Below, piece by piece: positions 1 to 5,656 of a DNA stretch of 5,656 bases; positions within the stretch are counted from its first letter, which is position 1, and each line of letters begins with the position of its first letter. Location: NCBI GenBank assembly GCA_040756715.1, contig JBFLYE010000152.1, forward strand, positions 1 through 5,656, given 5' to 3'. The notes under the pieces are model-generated. The model was not told the origin of the DNA. It saw nothing but the letters and a program-made list of their open reading frames with translations, and made no database searches. Source of the stretch: a bacterium. Its GTDB lineage: Bacteria > UBA9089 > UBA9088. The position numbers and the translations under genes were made by a program.

Positions 1-1
1 A

Positions 2-1468
2 GTGGCAAAAATAGAGAAAAAAGAAAAAAAGAAATCTCCGCCGCCTCCATTTATCACAAGCAAATTACAACAGGAGGCATTCCAAAGGCTTTCCTTTCCT
101 TCAAAGAAGACAATGCTCATTGCCCAGCAATTATATGAGGGGTTAGAGGTAGGAGGGGGATCGCCTATAGGCTTGATTACATATATGAGGACAGATTCGC
201 TAAGGGTATCTTCTGAGGCAATATCTGAGATTAGGGGTTATATTAAGAGCACTTTTGGTGAAAACTATGTTCCAAAGCAAAGCCGTTTTTATAAAAATAA
301 AAACAAAGCCCAGGATGCCCATGAGGCAATAAGACCAGCCTTGCCATTTCATATTCCATCTGAGATAAAGAGCTATATTTCAAATGAGCAATTTAGGCTA
401 TATGAGCTTATTGCAAAGAGATTTATCGCCTCACAGATGGAGGATGCTTTATTCTTAACGACAAAGGTAGAGATAAAAGCCCTTGACTATACATTTGTCG
501 CCTCTGGACAGATAGTAAAATTTGATGGATTCATCAAGGTCTATCCCTCGGATGAAAAAGACAAAATTCTTCCTGCTTTGTTAGAAGGCGAAAGTCTTTC
601 CCTTTTAAATATTACCCCCGAGCAGCACTTTACTCAACCCCCTCCAAGGTATAATGAGGGAACATTAGTTAAGGCTTTGGAGGAAAATGGCATTGGAAGG
701 CCTTCTACCTATGCGACAATAATCACGACATTGCTTGAAAGAATGTATGTGGAAAAGAAAGAGAATAAGCTATATCCAACCACAACCGGAAGGCTTGTCT
801 GGGGTCTTTTAAAGGAAAATTTCCCCTCCATTTTTGAGATAAAATTTACCGCAGGTATGGAGGAAAATCTGGATAGGATAGAGGAAGGAGGGGTTAATTG
901 GAAGGACTTACTTTATTCATTTTATCCAGGGTTTTCAAATATGCTAGAAAAAGCAGAAAAAAATATGAAGAATGTAAAAAAGGAAAAAGAAAAGGAAACA
1001 GATATTCTCTGCGAGAAATGTGGAGGGAAAATGGTGATAAGGGAAGGGAAATACGGAGAATTTTTAGCCTGCAAAAACTTTCCAAAATGCAGAAATGCAA
1101 AGCCAATAGGAGAACAAAAGGAAAGGATAGAACCCCAAAAGGCAGGTAAGCCTTGTCCAAGATGCAACCAGGAGCTGGTGATAAGATTTGCTCGTGGTCA
1201 AAAATTCCTTGGTTGTTCTTCCTATCCAGATTGTCGCTATACAGAGCAATTAATAAAGATAACCTGCCCAAAGTGCAAAGAGGGGGTTCTTGTTTATAGA
1301 AAATCAAAGAGGGGCGGTTTTTATGGGTGTTCAAGATACCCGGATTGCACATATATCACCAATAACAAGTTTTTGGAAGAGAAATGCGAAAATTGCAATA
1401 ACCACCTTGTCCAATCGGGAAAAAAGATATTCTGTTTAAATTGCAATTGGACAAGGGAGGATAAATGA
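2..1468 (+). CDS. topA: DNA topoisomerase I (type IA), C-terminal part; 5' end outside window
   Basis: Type IA topoisomerase that relaxes negative supercoils by cutting one strand through a 5'-phosphotyrosyl link. The 488 visible residues begin just before the family's PPxPFxTSxLQQEA segment (residues 13-26). The catalytic tyrosine is Y61 in GLITYMRTDS, with R63 beside it. DAHEAIRPA (105-113) and GIGRPSTYATI (230-240) are also family signatures. The C-terminus carries three topoisomerase-type C4 zinc fingers (C337/340/357/363, C385/388/405/411, C422/425/443/449) and a shorter fourth Cys cluster (C462/465/478/481, CX2CX12CX2C). Full-length enzymes run roughly 700-850 residues, so about 300 N-terminal residues including the TOPRIM metal-binding domain are missing. 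The GTG at position 2 is an internal Val codon, not the start. A lysine-rich stretch (residues 3-11) precedes the first motif. The stop is TGA at 1466-1468. Identification is secure. Confidence 0.96.
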   Translation: MAKIEKKEKKKSPPPPFITSKLQQEAFQRLSFPSKKTMLIAQQLYEGLEVGGGSPIGLITYMRTDSLRVSSEAISEIRGYIKSTFGENYVPKQSRFYKNKNKAQDAHEAIRPALPFHIPSEIKSYISNEQFRLYELIAKRFIASQMEDALFLTTKVEIKALDYTFVASGQIVKFDGFIKVYPSDEKDKILPALLEGESLSLLNITPEQHFTQPPPRYNEGTLVKALEENGIGRPSTYATIITTLLERMYVEKKENKLYPTTTGRLVWGLLKENFPSIFEIKFTAGMEENLDRIEEGGVNWKDLLYSFYPGFSNMLEKAEKNMKNVKKEKEKETDILCEKCGGKMVIREGKYGEFLACKNFPKCRNAKPIGEQKERIEPQKAGKPCPRCNQELVIRFARGQKFLGCSSYPDCRYTEQLIKITCPKCKEGVLVYRKSKRGGFYGCSRYPDCTYITNNKFLEEKCENCNNHLVQSGKKIFCLNCNWTREDK

Positions 1469-1491
1469 CCACAGGCACAAAGAAATATAAA

Positions 1492-1520
1492 ATGAAAAAA
1501 ATGCAAAAATGTGGTAAAAT
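1492..1520 (+). promoter_or_regulatory. Candidate sigma70-type promoter giving a leaderless mRNA for the gene at 1527
   Basis: TAAAAT at 1515-1520 matches the TATAAT -10 consensus at five of six positions and is preceded by TGTGG, resembling an extended -10. ATGAAA at 1492-1497 is a weak -35 (four of six against TTGACA) at 17-bp spacing. The -10 ends six bases before the ATG at 1527, so transcription would begin at or next to that codon. No Shine-Dalgarno-like sequence lies between 1500 and 1526, which agrees with leaderless translation. The region is very AT-rich, so a chance match is possible. Confidence 0.45.
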
Positions 1521-1526
1521 TTATTT

Positions 1527-3146
1527 ATGAAAAACTTAAAACTCTACCTTTATTTTATCCTTTTTTCTTTCTCTTGCTATGCAAAAACAATAGCATTTCT
1601 TGATTTTGAGGATAGAACGCAAGCTAAGAAAGGAAAAGAGGAGCTTAATTTGCTTATATCTTCCCTATTTCCCTCAGAAAAACTTAGCCTAATTCCACAA
1701 GAAAAGGTTAATAAGGTTCTTACGCCAGCCATACAAAAAGAGCTCGGTATAATTACCCCTGAGATAGCATGGACAATTGGCGAGCTTCTGGAATGCGATT
1801 GTTTAGCAATTGGCTCTATAGAGGATTCCCTTAGCCAAAGGTTTATCAGATTTTCCTTTATCCCTACAAGTAGAAAAGAAGACCCCTATTTAAAAGAATA
1901 TCTTATTTCTTTATTCCTTTCCCATTTTGGAATAAATACAAAGATTGAAAAGCTTATCTTTCAATCAGAGCTTGTTATTCCTTTAGGCAAAGAGGATGGA
2001 ATAAAACCAGGCACAAGGTTTGATGTGATAAGGGATGGGATAAAGATAGCAGAAGCTGAGGTTACATCCCTTGAGGCTCGCAAATCCTTTCTTTCCATTT
2101 TATATTCAAAGGAAAAAATATCTCCATTTGACCTTATAAGAAAAAGCTCCTATGAAATAAACAAAACAAAGGAATTTCTCCTTATCCATACAAAACCAAG
2201 GGCAAGTGTATCCTGGAGGGGAAAAGAAATAGGAGAAAGCCCTATTATTATCAATGATAAAATAGAGGGAGGTCTTCTTGTTAAAAAGGATGGATTTGAG
2301 GATTTAAAGCTTGAAATAGAGAATAAAAGCAATCCCTATTCTTGTCTTGACCTCTCCCTCTTATTAGGAAGATTAAAAAAGGGAGAAAGACCAACTTCCC
2401 TTGCTGTTTCATCCCAGCCTAATAATTGTGAGGTCTTTCTTGATGGAAGGCTGGTTGGTCTTACACCTTTGTTTATTCCAAACCTGGAGGAAAAGGTCTA
2501 TGAGGTTGTGGTAAAAAAGGAGGGGTTTGAGCCTCAAACCCAAAAGGTTTTGGTAAAGGGAGAGCAAGATTTAAGGGTTAATCTTTATTCAATATCATTG
2601 CCAAAAGAGCCTCCTGTTTTCCTAAAGGAAAGGGGATATTTATCAGAGCTTGTTTTTCTTCCCACCTCCCATTGCGAAAAAGGGCTTAAATTTGGACTTA
2701 CATACCCCTATTTATTTCTTTTAAAGATAGGCATTCCCTCAAGCCTTAAAACAGAGATAAGCCTTTTTGGAATGGGTAGTTCCTTAAAGCTAAACTATGA
2801 TTGGTTGGGAATTTCTCTGTATTATAGGCTATACGATATGGAAAAGAAGGAGAAGGAAAAGGATAAGGGGTTTTGGTTTATCTCAAGCCTTCCTTCCAAA
2901 TTTTTCAATATCCACCTTGGGCTAGGTTATTTATGGAAAGAAAAATCTAGTGAAGGACAATATTTTATAGGGATGGATATGCCTATAAAGGGTTTTAATA
3001 TATTGGCTGAATATGAAAAGAAAGGATTTTGCTTTGGTATTCATAAACCATTAAAATTCTTTGATCTAAAGCTTGGAATTGGAGAAAGGGATGAGGAAAC
3101 AAGCTATAATTTTGGAATATACCTTGAAAGAAGAGAGAAGGGATGA
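1527..3146 (+). CDS. Exported PEGA-domain protein with FlgT/TolB-like N-terminal domains and predicted outer-membrane beta-barrel
   Basis: A secreted envelope protein of 539 residues with unknown specific function. It opens with a signal peptide (basic MKNLK, hydrophobic core 6-16, likely signal peptidase I cleavage after A19). Residues 20-110 begin TIAFLDFED and resemble the TolB-N/CsgG-like alpha-beta fold. Residues 145-207 (VIPLGKEDGIKPGTRFDV) resemble the small beta-domain at the FlgT C-terminus. Two PEGA domains follow: a degenerate one at about 216-266, and a clear one at about 290-356 with SSQPNNCEVFLDG, GLTPL and KKEGFEP. From about 370 to 537 the chain is rich in short alternating aromatic/hydrophobic strands with Gly and charged turns (e.g. 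FNIHLGLGYLW, FDLKLGIGE), as in a small outer-membrane barrel. It lacks a C-terminal Phe/Trp, so the barrel is tentative. PEGA domains are usually found in surface or ligand-binding proteins. Its stop overlaps the next start by four bases (ATGA at 3143). The start is supported by the signal peptide although no ribosome binding site is visible. A role as outer-membrane partner of the pilus/secretion ATPase at 3755 is inference. Confidence 0.8.
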   Translation: MKNLKLYLYFILFSFSCYAKTIAFLDFEDRTQAKKGKEELNLLISSLFPSEKLSLIPQEKVNKVLTPAIQKELGIITPEIAWTIGELLECDCLAIGSIEDSLSQRFIRFSFIPTSRKEDPYLKEYLISLFLSHFGINTKIEKLIFQSELVIPLGKEDGIKPGTRFDVIRDGIKIAEAEVTSLEARKSFLSILYSKEKISPFDLIRKSSYEINKTKEFLLIHTKPRASVSWRGKEIGESPIIINDKIEGGLLVKKDGFEDLKLEIENKSNPYSCLDLSLLLGRLKKGERPTSLAVSSQPNNCEVFLDGRLVGLTPLFIPNLEEKVYEVVVKKEGFEPQTQKVLVKGEQDLRVNLYSISLPKEPPVFLKERGYLSELVFLPTSHCEKGLKFGLTYPYLFLLKIGIPSSLKTEISLFGMGSSLKLNYDWLGISLYYRLYDMEKKEKEKDKGFWFISSLPSKFFNIHLGLGYLWKEKSSEGQYFIGMDMPIKGFNILAEYEKKGFCFGIHKPLKFFDLKLGIGERDEETSYNFGIYLERREKG

Positions 3147-3313
3147 AAGATACATTATATCCACAAGATTTTGAGAAAGAGGACAAGCATTTAGAGAGGT
3201 TGATTAGGTGGCTTTCTAAATTTCCTGTGAAGAAGAGGTTAGAAATAGGATATCTACACACCCTAGCCGCCATCAAGCTGGATAAATTAAAAAAGAATGA
3301 CGGATCCTATTGA
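3143..3313 (+). CDS. Small basic protein of 56 residues, unrecognised, coupled to the nucleotidyltransferase
   Basis: I do not recognise the family. The frame starts MKDTLYPQDFEKEDKHLERL and ends KLKKNDGSY before TGA at 3311-3313. Its ATG overlaps the previous stop in an ATGA, behind a purine tract at 3131-3142 (AAGAGAGAAGGG) that could act as a ribosome binding site. Its last codons overlap the downstream nucleotidyltransferase gene by 17 bases. The composition suggests two amphipathic helices, about 9-26 (with W23) and 30-51, joined at F27-P28. It has many Lys/Arg and no signal peptide or membrane segment, so it should be cytoplasmic. Without this gene there would be a 150-bp hole in an otherwise overlapping gene row. 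It may be a binding partner or regulator of the nucleotidyltransferase, but it is much shorter than the HEPN proteins that usually partner MNT-type enzymes. Existence as a gene is likely; function unknown. Confidence 0.65.
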   Translation: MKDTLYPQDFEKEDKHLERLIRWLSKFPVKKRLEIGYLHTLAAIKLDKLKKNDGSY

Positions 3314-3758
3314 GTTTATTGGAGCTATTCATCAGAAAGGGGTGAGGTATCTTCTTATTGGCCGGCAAGCAATGATTACCTATGGGATTCCGGTAGCAAC
3401 AATGGATTATGACCTCTATATTGATGGGGAAAGAGAGAATACGGAAAGGCTCTTGGAGGTAGCAAGGGAATTTGGATTATATCCTTCAATAGAGCCAGAA
3501 AAAATAAAGGAACATTTTATGTTCACGCTAGAAAATGACATCACCATTGATGTATTTAGGCCAAAACAAATAGTGAATATAGAGGGAGAAATCCTTCGCT
3601 TTGAAGATTGTTTTAAAAGAAAGAGGCTTTTAAAAGAAGAGGGGTTTGCGGTTTATGTCCCAGATTTAGTAGATCTGGTTAAGCTGAAAAAAACAGGAAA
3701 GGATAAAGACAAGATAGACCTGAAGTATCTCAAGAAGCTTATGGAGATAGAACAATGA
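3297..3758 (+). CDS. Small nucleotidyltransferase-fold protein (MNT/AbiEii-like)
   Basis: Predicted soluble nucleotidyltransferase of 153 residues from the polymerase-beta-like superfamily, whose members transfer nucleotides to proteins, RNA or small molecules. The core is visible as YLLIGRQAMITYG (18-30), then T35 and the metal-binding pair D37-x-D39 in TMDYDLYID, with a probable third carboxylate at D85 in DITIDVF. Retention of all three suggests activity. The C-terminal VPDLVDLVKLKKTGKDKDKIDLKYL (121-145) matches the usual family ending in which Lys and Asp residues precede a last helix. The typical GG or GS before the first helix is GR here (G22-R23). An in-frame TAA at 3288-3290 makes the ATG at 3297 the first possible start; its upstream sequence (AAAAAAGA) is a poor ribosome binding site, so translation probably depends on coupling with the 56-residue gene it overlaps. 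Its stop overlaps the ATPase start by four bases. Family members serve as toxins, antitoxins or stand-alone modifiers; the substrate cannot be read from sequence. Confidence 0.8.
   Translation: MTDPIEFIGAIHQKGVRYLLIGRQAMITYGIPVATMDYDLYIDGERENTERLLEVAREFGLYPSIEPEKIKEHFMFTLENDITIDVFRPKQIVNIEGEILRFEDCFKRKRLLKEEGFAVYVPDLVDLVKLKKTGKDKDKIDLKYLKKLMEIEQ
3743..3746 (+). promoter_or_regulatory. Shine-Dalgarno site for the GspE/PilB gene
   Basis: GGAG lies eight bases before the ATG at 3755, inside the last codons of the nucleotidyltransferase gene. It fixes the ATPase start and is the clearest ribosome binding site in the window, in contrast to the starts at 1527 and 3297. Confidence 0.7.
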
Positions 3759-5452
3759 ATATAAGGGATAAAAGAAAATTAGGGGATATGCTGGTTAAGG
3801 CAAATATTATAACCCAGGAGCAGCTTAATAAAGCCCTTGAGGAGCAGAGAAGGGCAAGGGAGAGGCTTGGAAAAACCTTATCAAGGCTTGGCTTTGTCTC
3901 TGAGGAGACAATCCTTAATTTTCTAGGCTCTCAGATGGGCATAGCATATGTAGACTTAGACAATATAGAGATTGAAAGGTTTGGAAAGCTCTTAAGGAAT
4001 GATGTATTAGAGCCAATTGTTAGAAAGCACCTGGCAATCCCAATTTCTCTAAACGATGATGTTTTAACCATTGCAATGGCAGATCCCCTTGATGTATTTG
4101 CTATCGATGACATAAGAAAGGTTACCGGCTGTAAGATAAGGGCGGTTGTCTCCTCTGAGGAAAAGATAAAGGCTGCAATAGAAAAGTATTATAGAAAAAC
4201 AGAAAGTATGGAGGATATCTTAGCCGCGGTTGATGTCAAAGCGGTTGAGGTTTTAAAGGAAGAAGAGACGGTTGACCTTGAGAAGATAAAGGAGGAGGGC
4301 GAGGCGGTTGGAATAATCAAGCTGGTCAACCACTTGCTTTCTGAGGCGGTTGAAAGGGGTGCATCTGATATACACATTGAGCCATATGAGGAGGATTTAA
4401 GGGTAAGATACAGAATAGATGGTGTTCTTCATGAGGTATTCTCTCCACCCAAGAGCCTTTGCCGGGCTATTATCTCAAGGTTTAAGATAATCTCTGGCTT
4501 AAACATTGCAGAGAGAAGGCTTCCCCAAGATGGAAGGTGTTCTATAAGGTTAAGGGATAAAGAGGCAGATATGAGGGTTTCTATTGTTCCCACCTCCTAT
4601 GGAGAAAAGGTTGTAGCAAGAATCCTTGATCCAACATCTATGGCGGTTGACCTTGTAAAATTAGGGTTTTCTAAAAATATGCTTTCTCTCTATGAAAAGA
4701 AGATAAAAGAGCCACATGGGATAATTCTTATCACAGGACCAACCGGCTGCGGAAAGACAACAACCCTTTATTCAACCCTTAGGACACTCAATTCCCCTAA
4801 CAAAAATATTATGACCGTTGAGGATCCTGTTGAGTATAAGATGAGAGGTCTTAATCAAACACAGGCAAAACCTGATATTGGGCTTGATTTTTCAACCACC
4901 CTGCGTTCATTTTTAAGGCAGGATCCCGATATTTTATTTGTTGGTGAGATAAGGGATAAGGAAACAGCAGAGGTTGCCATAAACGCCGCCCTAACCGGAC
5001 ATCTTGTATTCTCCACCCTGCATACAAATGATTCTGTGGGAGCAATAACAAGGCTTCAGAATATGGGTGTTGAGCCATTTCTCATTGCCTCAACCTTGAT
5101 TCTATCGGTTGCCCAGAGGCTGATAAGAAAGATATGCCCTGAATGTAAGGTTTCTTATAAGCCAAAACAAGCCCTGCTTGATTTCTTTAATCTTCCAAGT
5201 GATACACCTCTCTGGAAAGGACAGGGCTGCAAAAAGTGTAGCCAAATTGGATATAAAGGGAGGATTGGTATCTTTGAGCTTCTTGATATTGACCCCGAAA
5301 TTCAAGAGCTTATTACAGAAAGGGAACCTGCCTCCAGAATAACAGAGCTTGCTATGGAAAAAGGGCTAACTACATTAAAGGATGCCTCGAAGGAAAAGGT
5401 TTTAGAAGGGATAACCACAATAGAAGAAGGGATAAGGGTTATCGCAGGATAA
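3755..5452 (+). CDS. GspE/PilB-type assembly ATPase (type IV pilus or type II secretion)
   Basis: A hexameric cytoplasmic AAA-like secretion ATPase that powers pilus extension or pseudopilus assembly. It looks complete at 565 residues, normal for PilB/GspE. Residues 8-146 form an MshEN-type N-terminal domain (KLGDMLVKANIITQEQL, RLGKTLSRLGFVSE). Residues 187-300 form the PAS-like N2 domain with RGASDIHIEPYEEDLRVRYR and RRLPQDGR. The ATPase core has Walker A GPTGCGKTTT (328-337, K334), Asp box TVEDPVEY (354-361), Walker B DILFVGEIRD (392-401, E398) and His box GHLVFSTLHTND (415-426, H423). The tetracysteine zinc site is C461/C464/C492/C495. The Walker A carries Cys where Ser is most common. Its start overlaps the nucleotidyltransferase stop and has a good GGAG. 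No pilT, pilC/gspF or pilin gene is present in the 204 bases after it. The sequence alone does not separate PilB from GspE, so no symbol is given. Confidence 0.95.
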   Translation: MNIRDKRKLGDMLVKANIITQEQLNKALEEQRRARERLGKTLSRLGFVSEETILNFLGSQMGIAYVDLDNIEIERFGKLLRNDVLEPIVRKHLAIPISLNDDVLTIAMADPLDVFAIDDIRKVTGCKIRAVVSSEEKIKAAIEKYYRKTESMEDILAAVDVKAVEVLKEEETVDLEKIKEEGEAVGIIKLVNHLLSEAVERGASDIHIEPYEEDLRVRYRIDGVLHEVFSPPKSLCRAIISRFKIISGLNIAERRLPQDGRCSIRLRDKEADMRVSIVPTSYGEKVVARILDPTSMAVDLVKLGFSKNMLSLYEKKIKEPHGIILITGPTGCGKTTTLYSTLRTLNSPNKNIMTVEDPVEYKMRGLNQTQAKPDIGLDFSTTLRSFLRQDPDILFVGEIRDKETAEVAINAALTGHLVFSTLHTNDSVGAITRLQNMGVEPFLIASTLILSVAQRLIRKICPECKVSYKPKQALLDFFNLPSDTPLWKGQGCKKCSQIGYKGRIGIFELLDIDPEIQELITEREPASRITELAMEKGLTTLKDASKEKVLEGITTIEEGIRVIAG

Positions 5453-5523
5453 TAACAGAGTTGGTATATGTTTAGCTTCCTTAATATTTATAGTATCTTC
5501 CATTACTTAGTGCAAAAATAGAT

Positions 5524-5561
5524 AGGGTGGTGTTTATCTGTTAAAAATTCATCCACCTTTT
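5524..5561 (+). terminator. Weak terminator candidate after the GspE/PilB gene
   Basis: AGGGTGG (5524-5530) can pair with CCACCTT (5553-5559), including one G-U pair, around a 22-base loop, followed only by two more T before AAG. The long loop and short T-run make it weak. Its position 70 bases after the last stop, with no gene following in the window, is what recommends it. Confidence 0.25.
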
Positions 5562-5565
5562 AAGA

Positions 5566-5656
5566 AATTTTGAATTCTAAATTTTGAATTTTGAATTGAA
5601 GGTTTAAGTTTTATAAAATTTTTTCCCTTTTAATTCAAAATTCAACATTCAAAATT
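5566..5656. repeat. Inverted array of heptamer AATTTTG, truncated by window end
   Basis: Left arm: AATTTTG, AATTCTA, AATTTTG, AATTTTG at seven-base period from 5566 to 5593, then AATT. Right arm: AATT (5632-5635) then CAAAATT, CAACATT, CAAAATT from 5636 to 5656, the reverse complement of the same unit. Counting from the inside, 25 bases of each arm pair with three mismatches around a 34-base centre (5598-5631). No coding frame is supported across it. It could be the end of a non-autonomous (MITE-like) element, a dispersed intergenic repeat, or a large hairpin; the right arm may continue beyond the window. Confidence 0.6.

Noticed and set aside
2-4. GTG as the start codon of the topoisomerase gene
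   Set aside because: The protein would lack the TOPRIM domain and begin inside the core fold. The gene most simply runs in from upstream.
898-1149. 83-residue + strand frame overlapping topA in another phase
   Set aside because: It is a low-complexity Lys/Arg/Glu translation of the purine-rich strand and sits wholly within topA.
894-1352. 152-residue open frame on the minus strand inside topA
   Set aside because: It lies opposite the conserved zinc-finger coding region, has no recognisable domain or ribosome binding site, and is a by-product of the purine-rich + strand. The other minus-strand frames are rejected for the same reason.
1468-1515. Inverted repeat ACCACA ... TGTGGT in the topA downstream gap
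   Set aside because: Only six bases with a 36-base spacer and no following T-run; easily a chance match and not convincing as operator or terminator.
1560-1590. Lipoprotein signal (FSFSCY) in the PEGA protein
   Set aside because: Cys17 lacks Leu at -3 and has Phe at -2, so it does not fit a lipobox; cleavage after A19 by signal peptidase I fits better.
3143-3758. Classical MNT/HEPN toxin-antitoxin pair
   Set aside because: The partner is only 56 residues, too short for a HEPN domain, and shows no RxxxxH-type motif; the pair is better described as a nucleotidyltransferase with an unrecognised small protein.
5431-5443. Palindrome GATAAGGGTTATC near the end of the ATPase gene
   Set aside because: Five-base arms inside coding sequence, made of the common GATAAGG codon pattern seen throughout the window; no T-run follows.
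5566-5656. CRISPR array
   Set aside because: The repeat unit is seven bases, directly tandem with no spacers, and inverted between arms; no cas gene is present.

Overview
The window looks like a chromosomal segment of an AT-rich bacterium (GC about 40% by eye) with purine-rich coding strands and heavy use of AGG/AGA for Arg and ATA for Ile. A secreted protein with a probable outer-membrane beta-barrel and a GspE/PilB-type ATPase point to a diderm with a type IV pilus or type II secretion-like machine. The tight packing and codon use resemble genomes of uncultured candidate phyla, but I cannot assign a phylum from sequence alone. All five supported genes lie on the + strand.

Layout. Positions 2-1468 hold the C-terminal part of DNA topoisomerase I (topA); its TOPRIM half lies upstream of the window. 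A 58-bp gap follows, with a candidate -10 element so close to the next start codon that the mRNA would be leaderless. Positions 1527-3146 encode a 539-residue exported protein: TolB/CsgG-like N-terminal fold, FlgT-C-like domain, two PEGA domains and a predicted beta-barrel. Positions 3143-3313 encode a 56-residue basic protein. Positions 3297-3758 encode a small MNT/AbiEii-type nucleotidyltransferase-fold protein. Positions 3755-5452 encode a complete GspE/PilB ATPase. The last 204 bp are non-coding and hold a weak terminator candidate and an inverted array of the heptamer AATTTTG, cut off by the window end.

How the genes work together. The four genes from 1527 to 5452 are joined by overlaps of 4, 17 and 4 bases, so they read as one translationally coupled unit probably driven from the promoter before 1527. 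The envelope protein and the assembly ATPase fit one surface-machine function. The small protein and nucleotidyltransferase between them resemble a two-gene toxin-antitoxin or protein-modification pair, here threaded seamlessly into an envelope operon. That coupling, the 56-residue gene and the envelope protein's architecture are the points most worth following up. Nothing here proves a new defence or secretion system.
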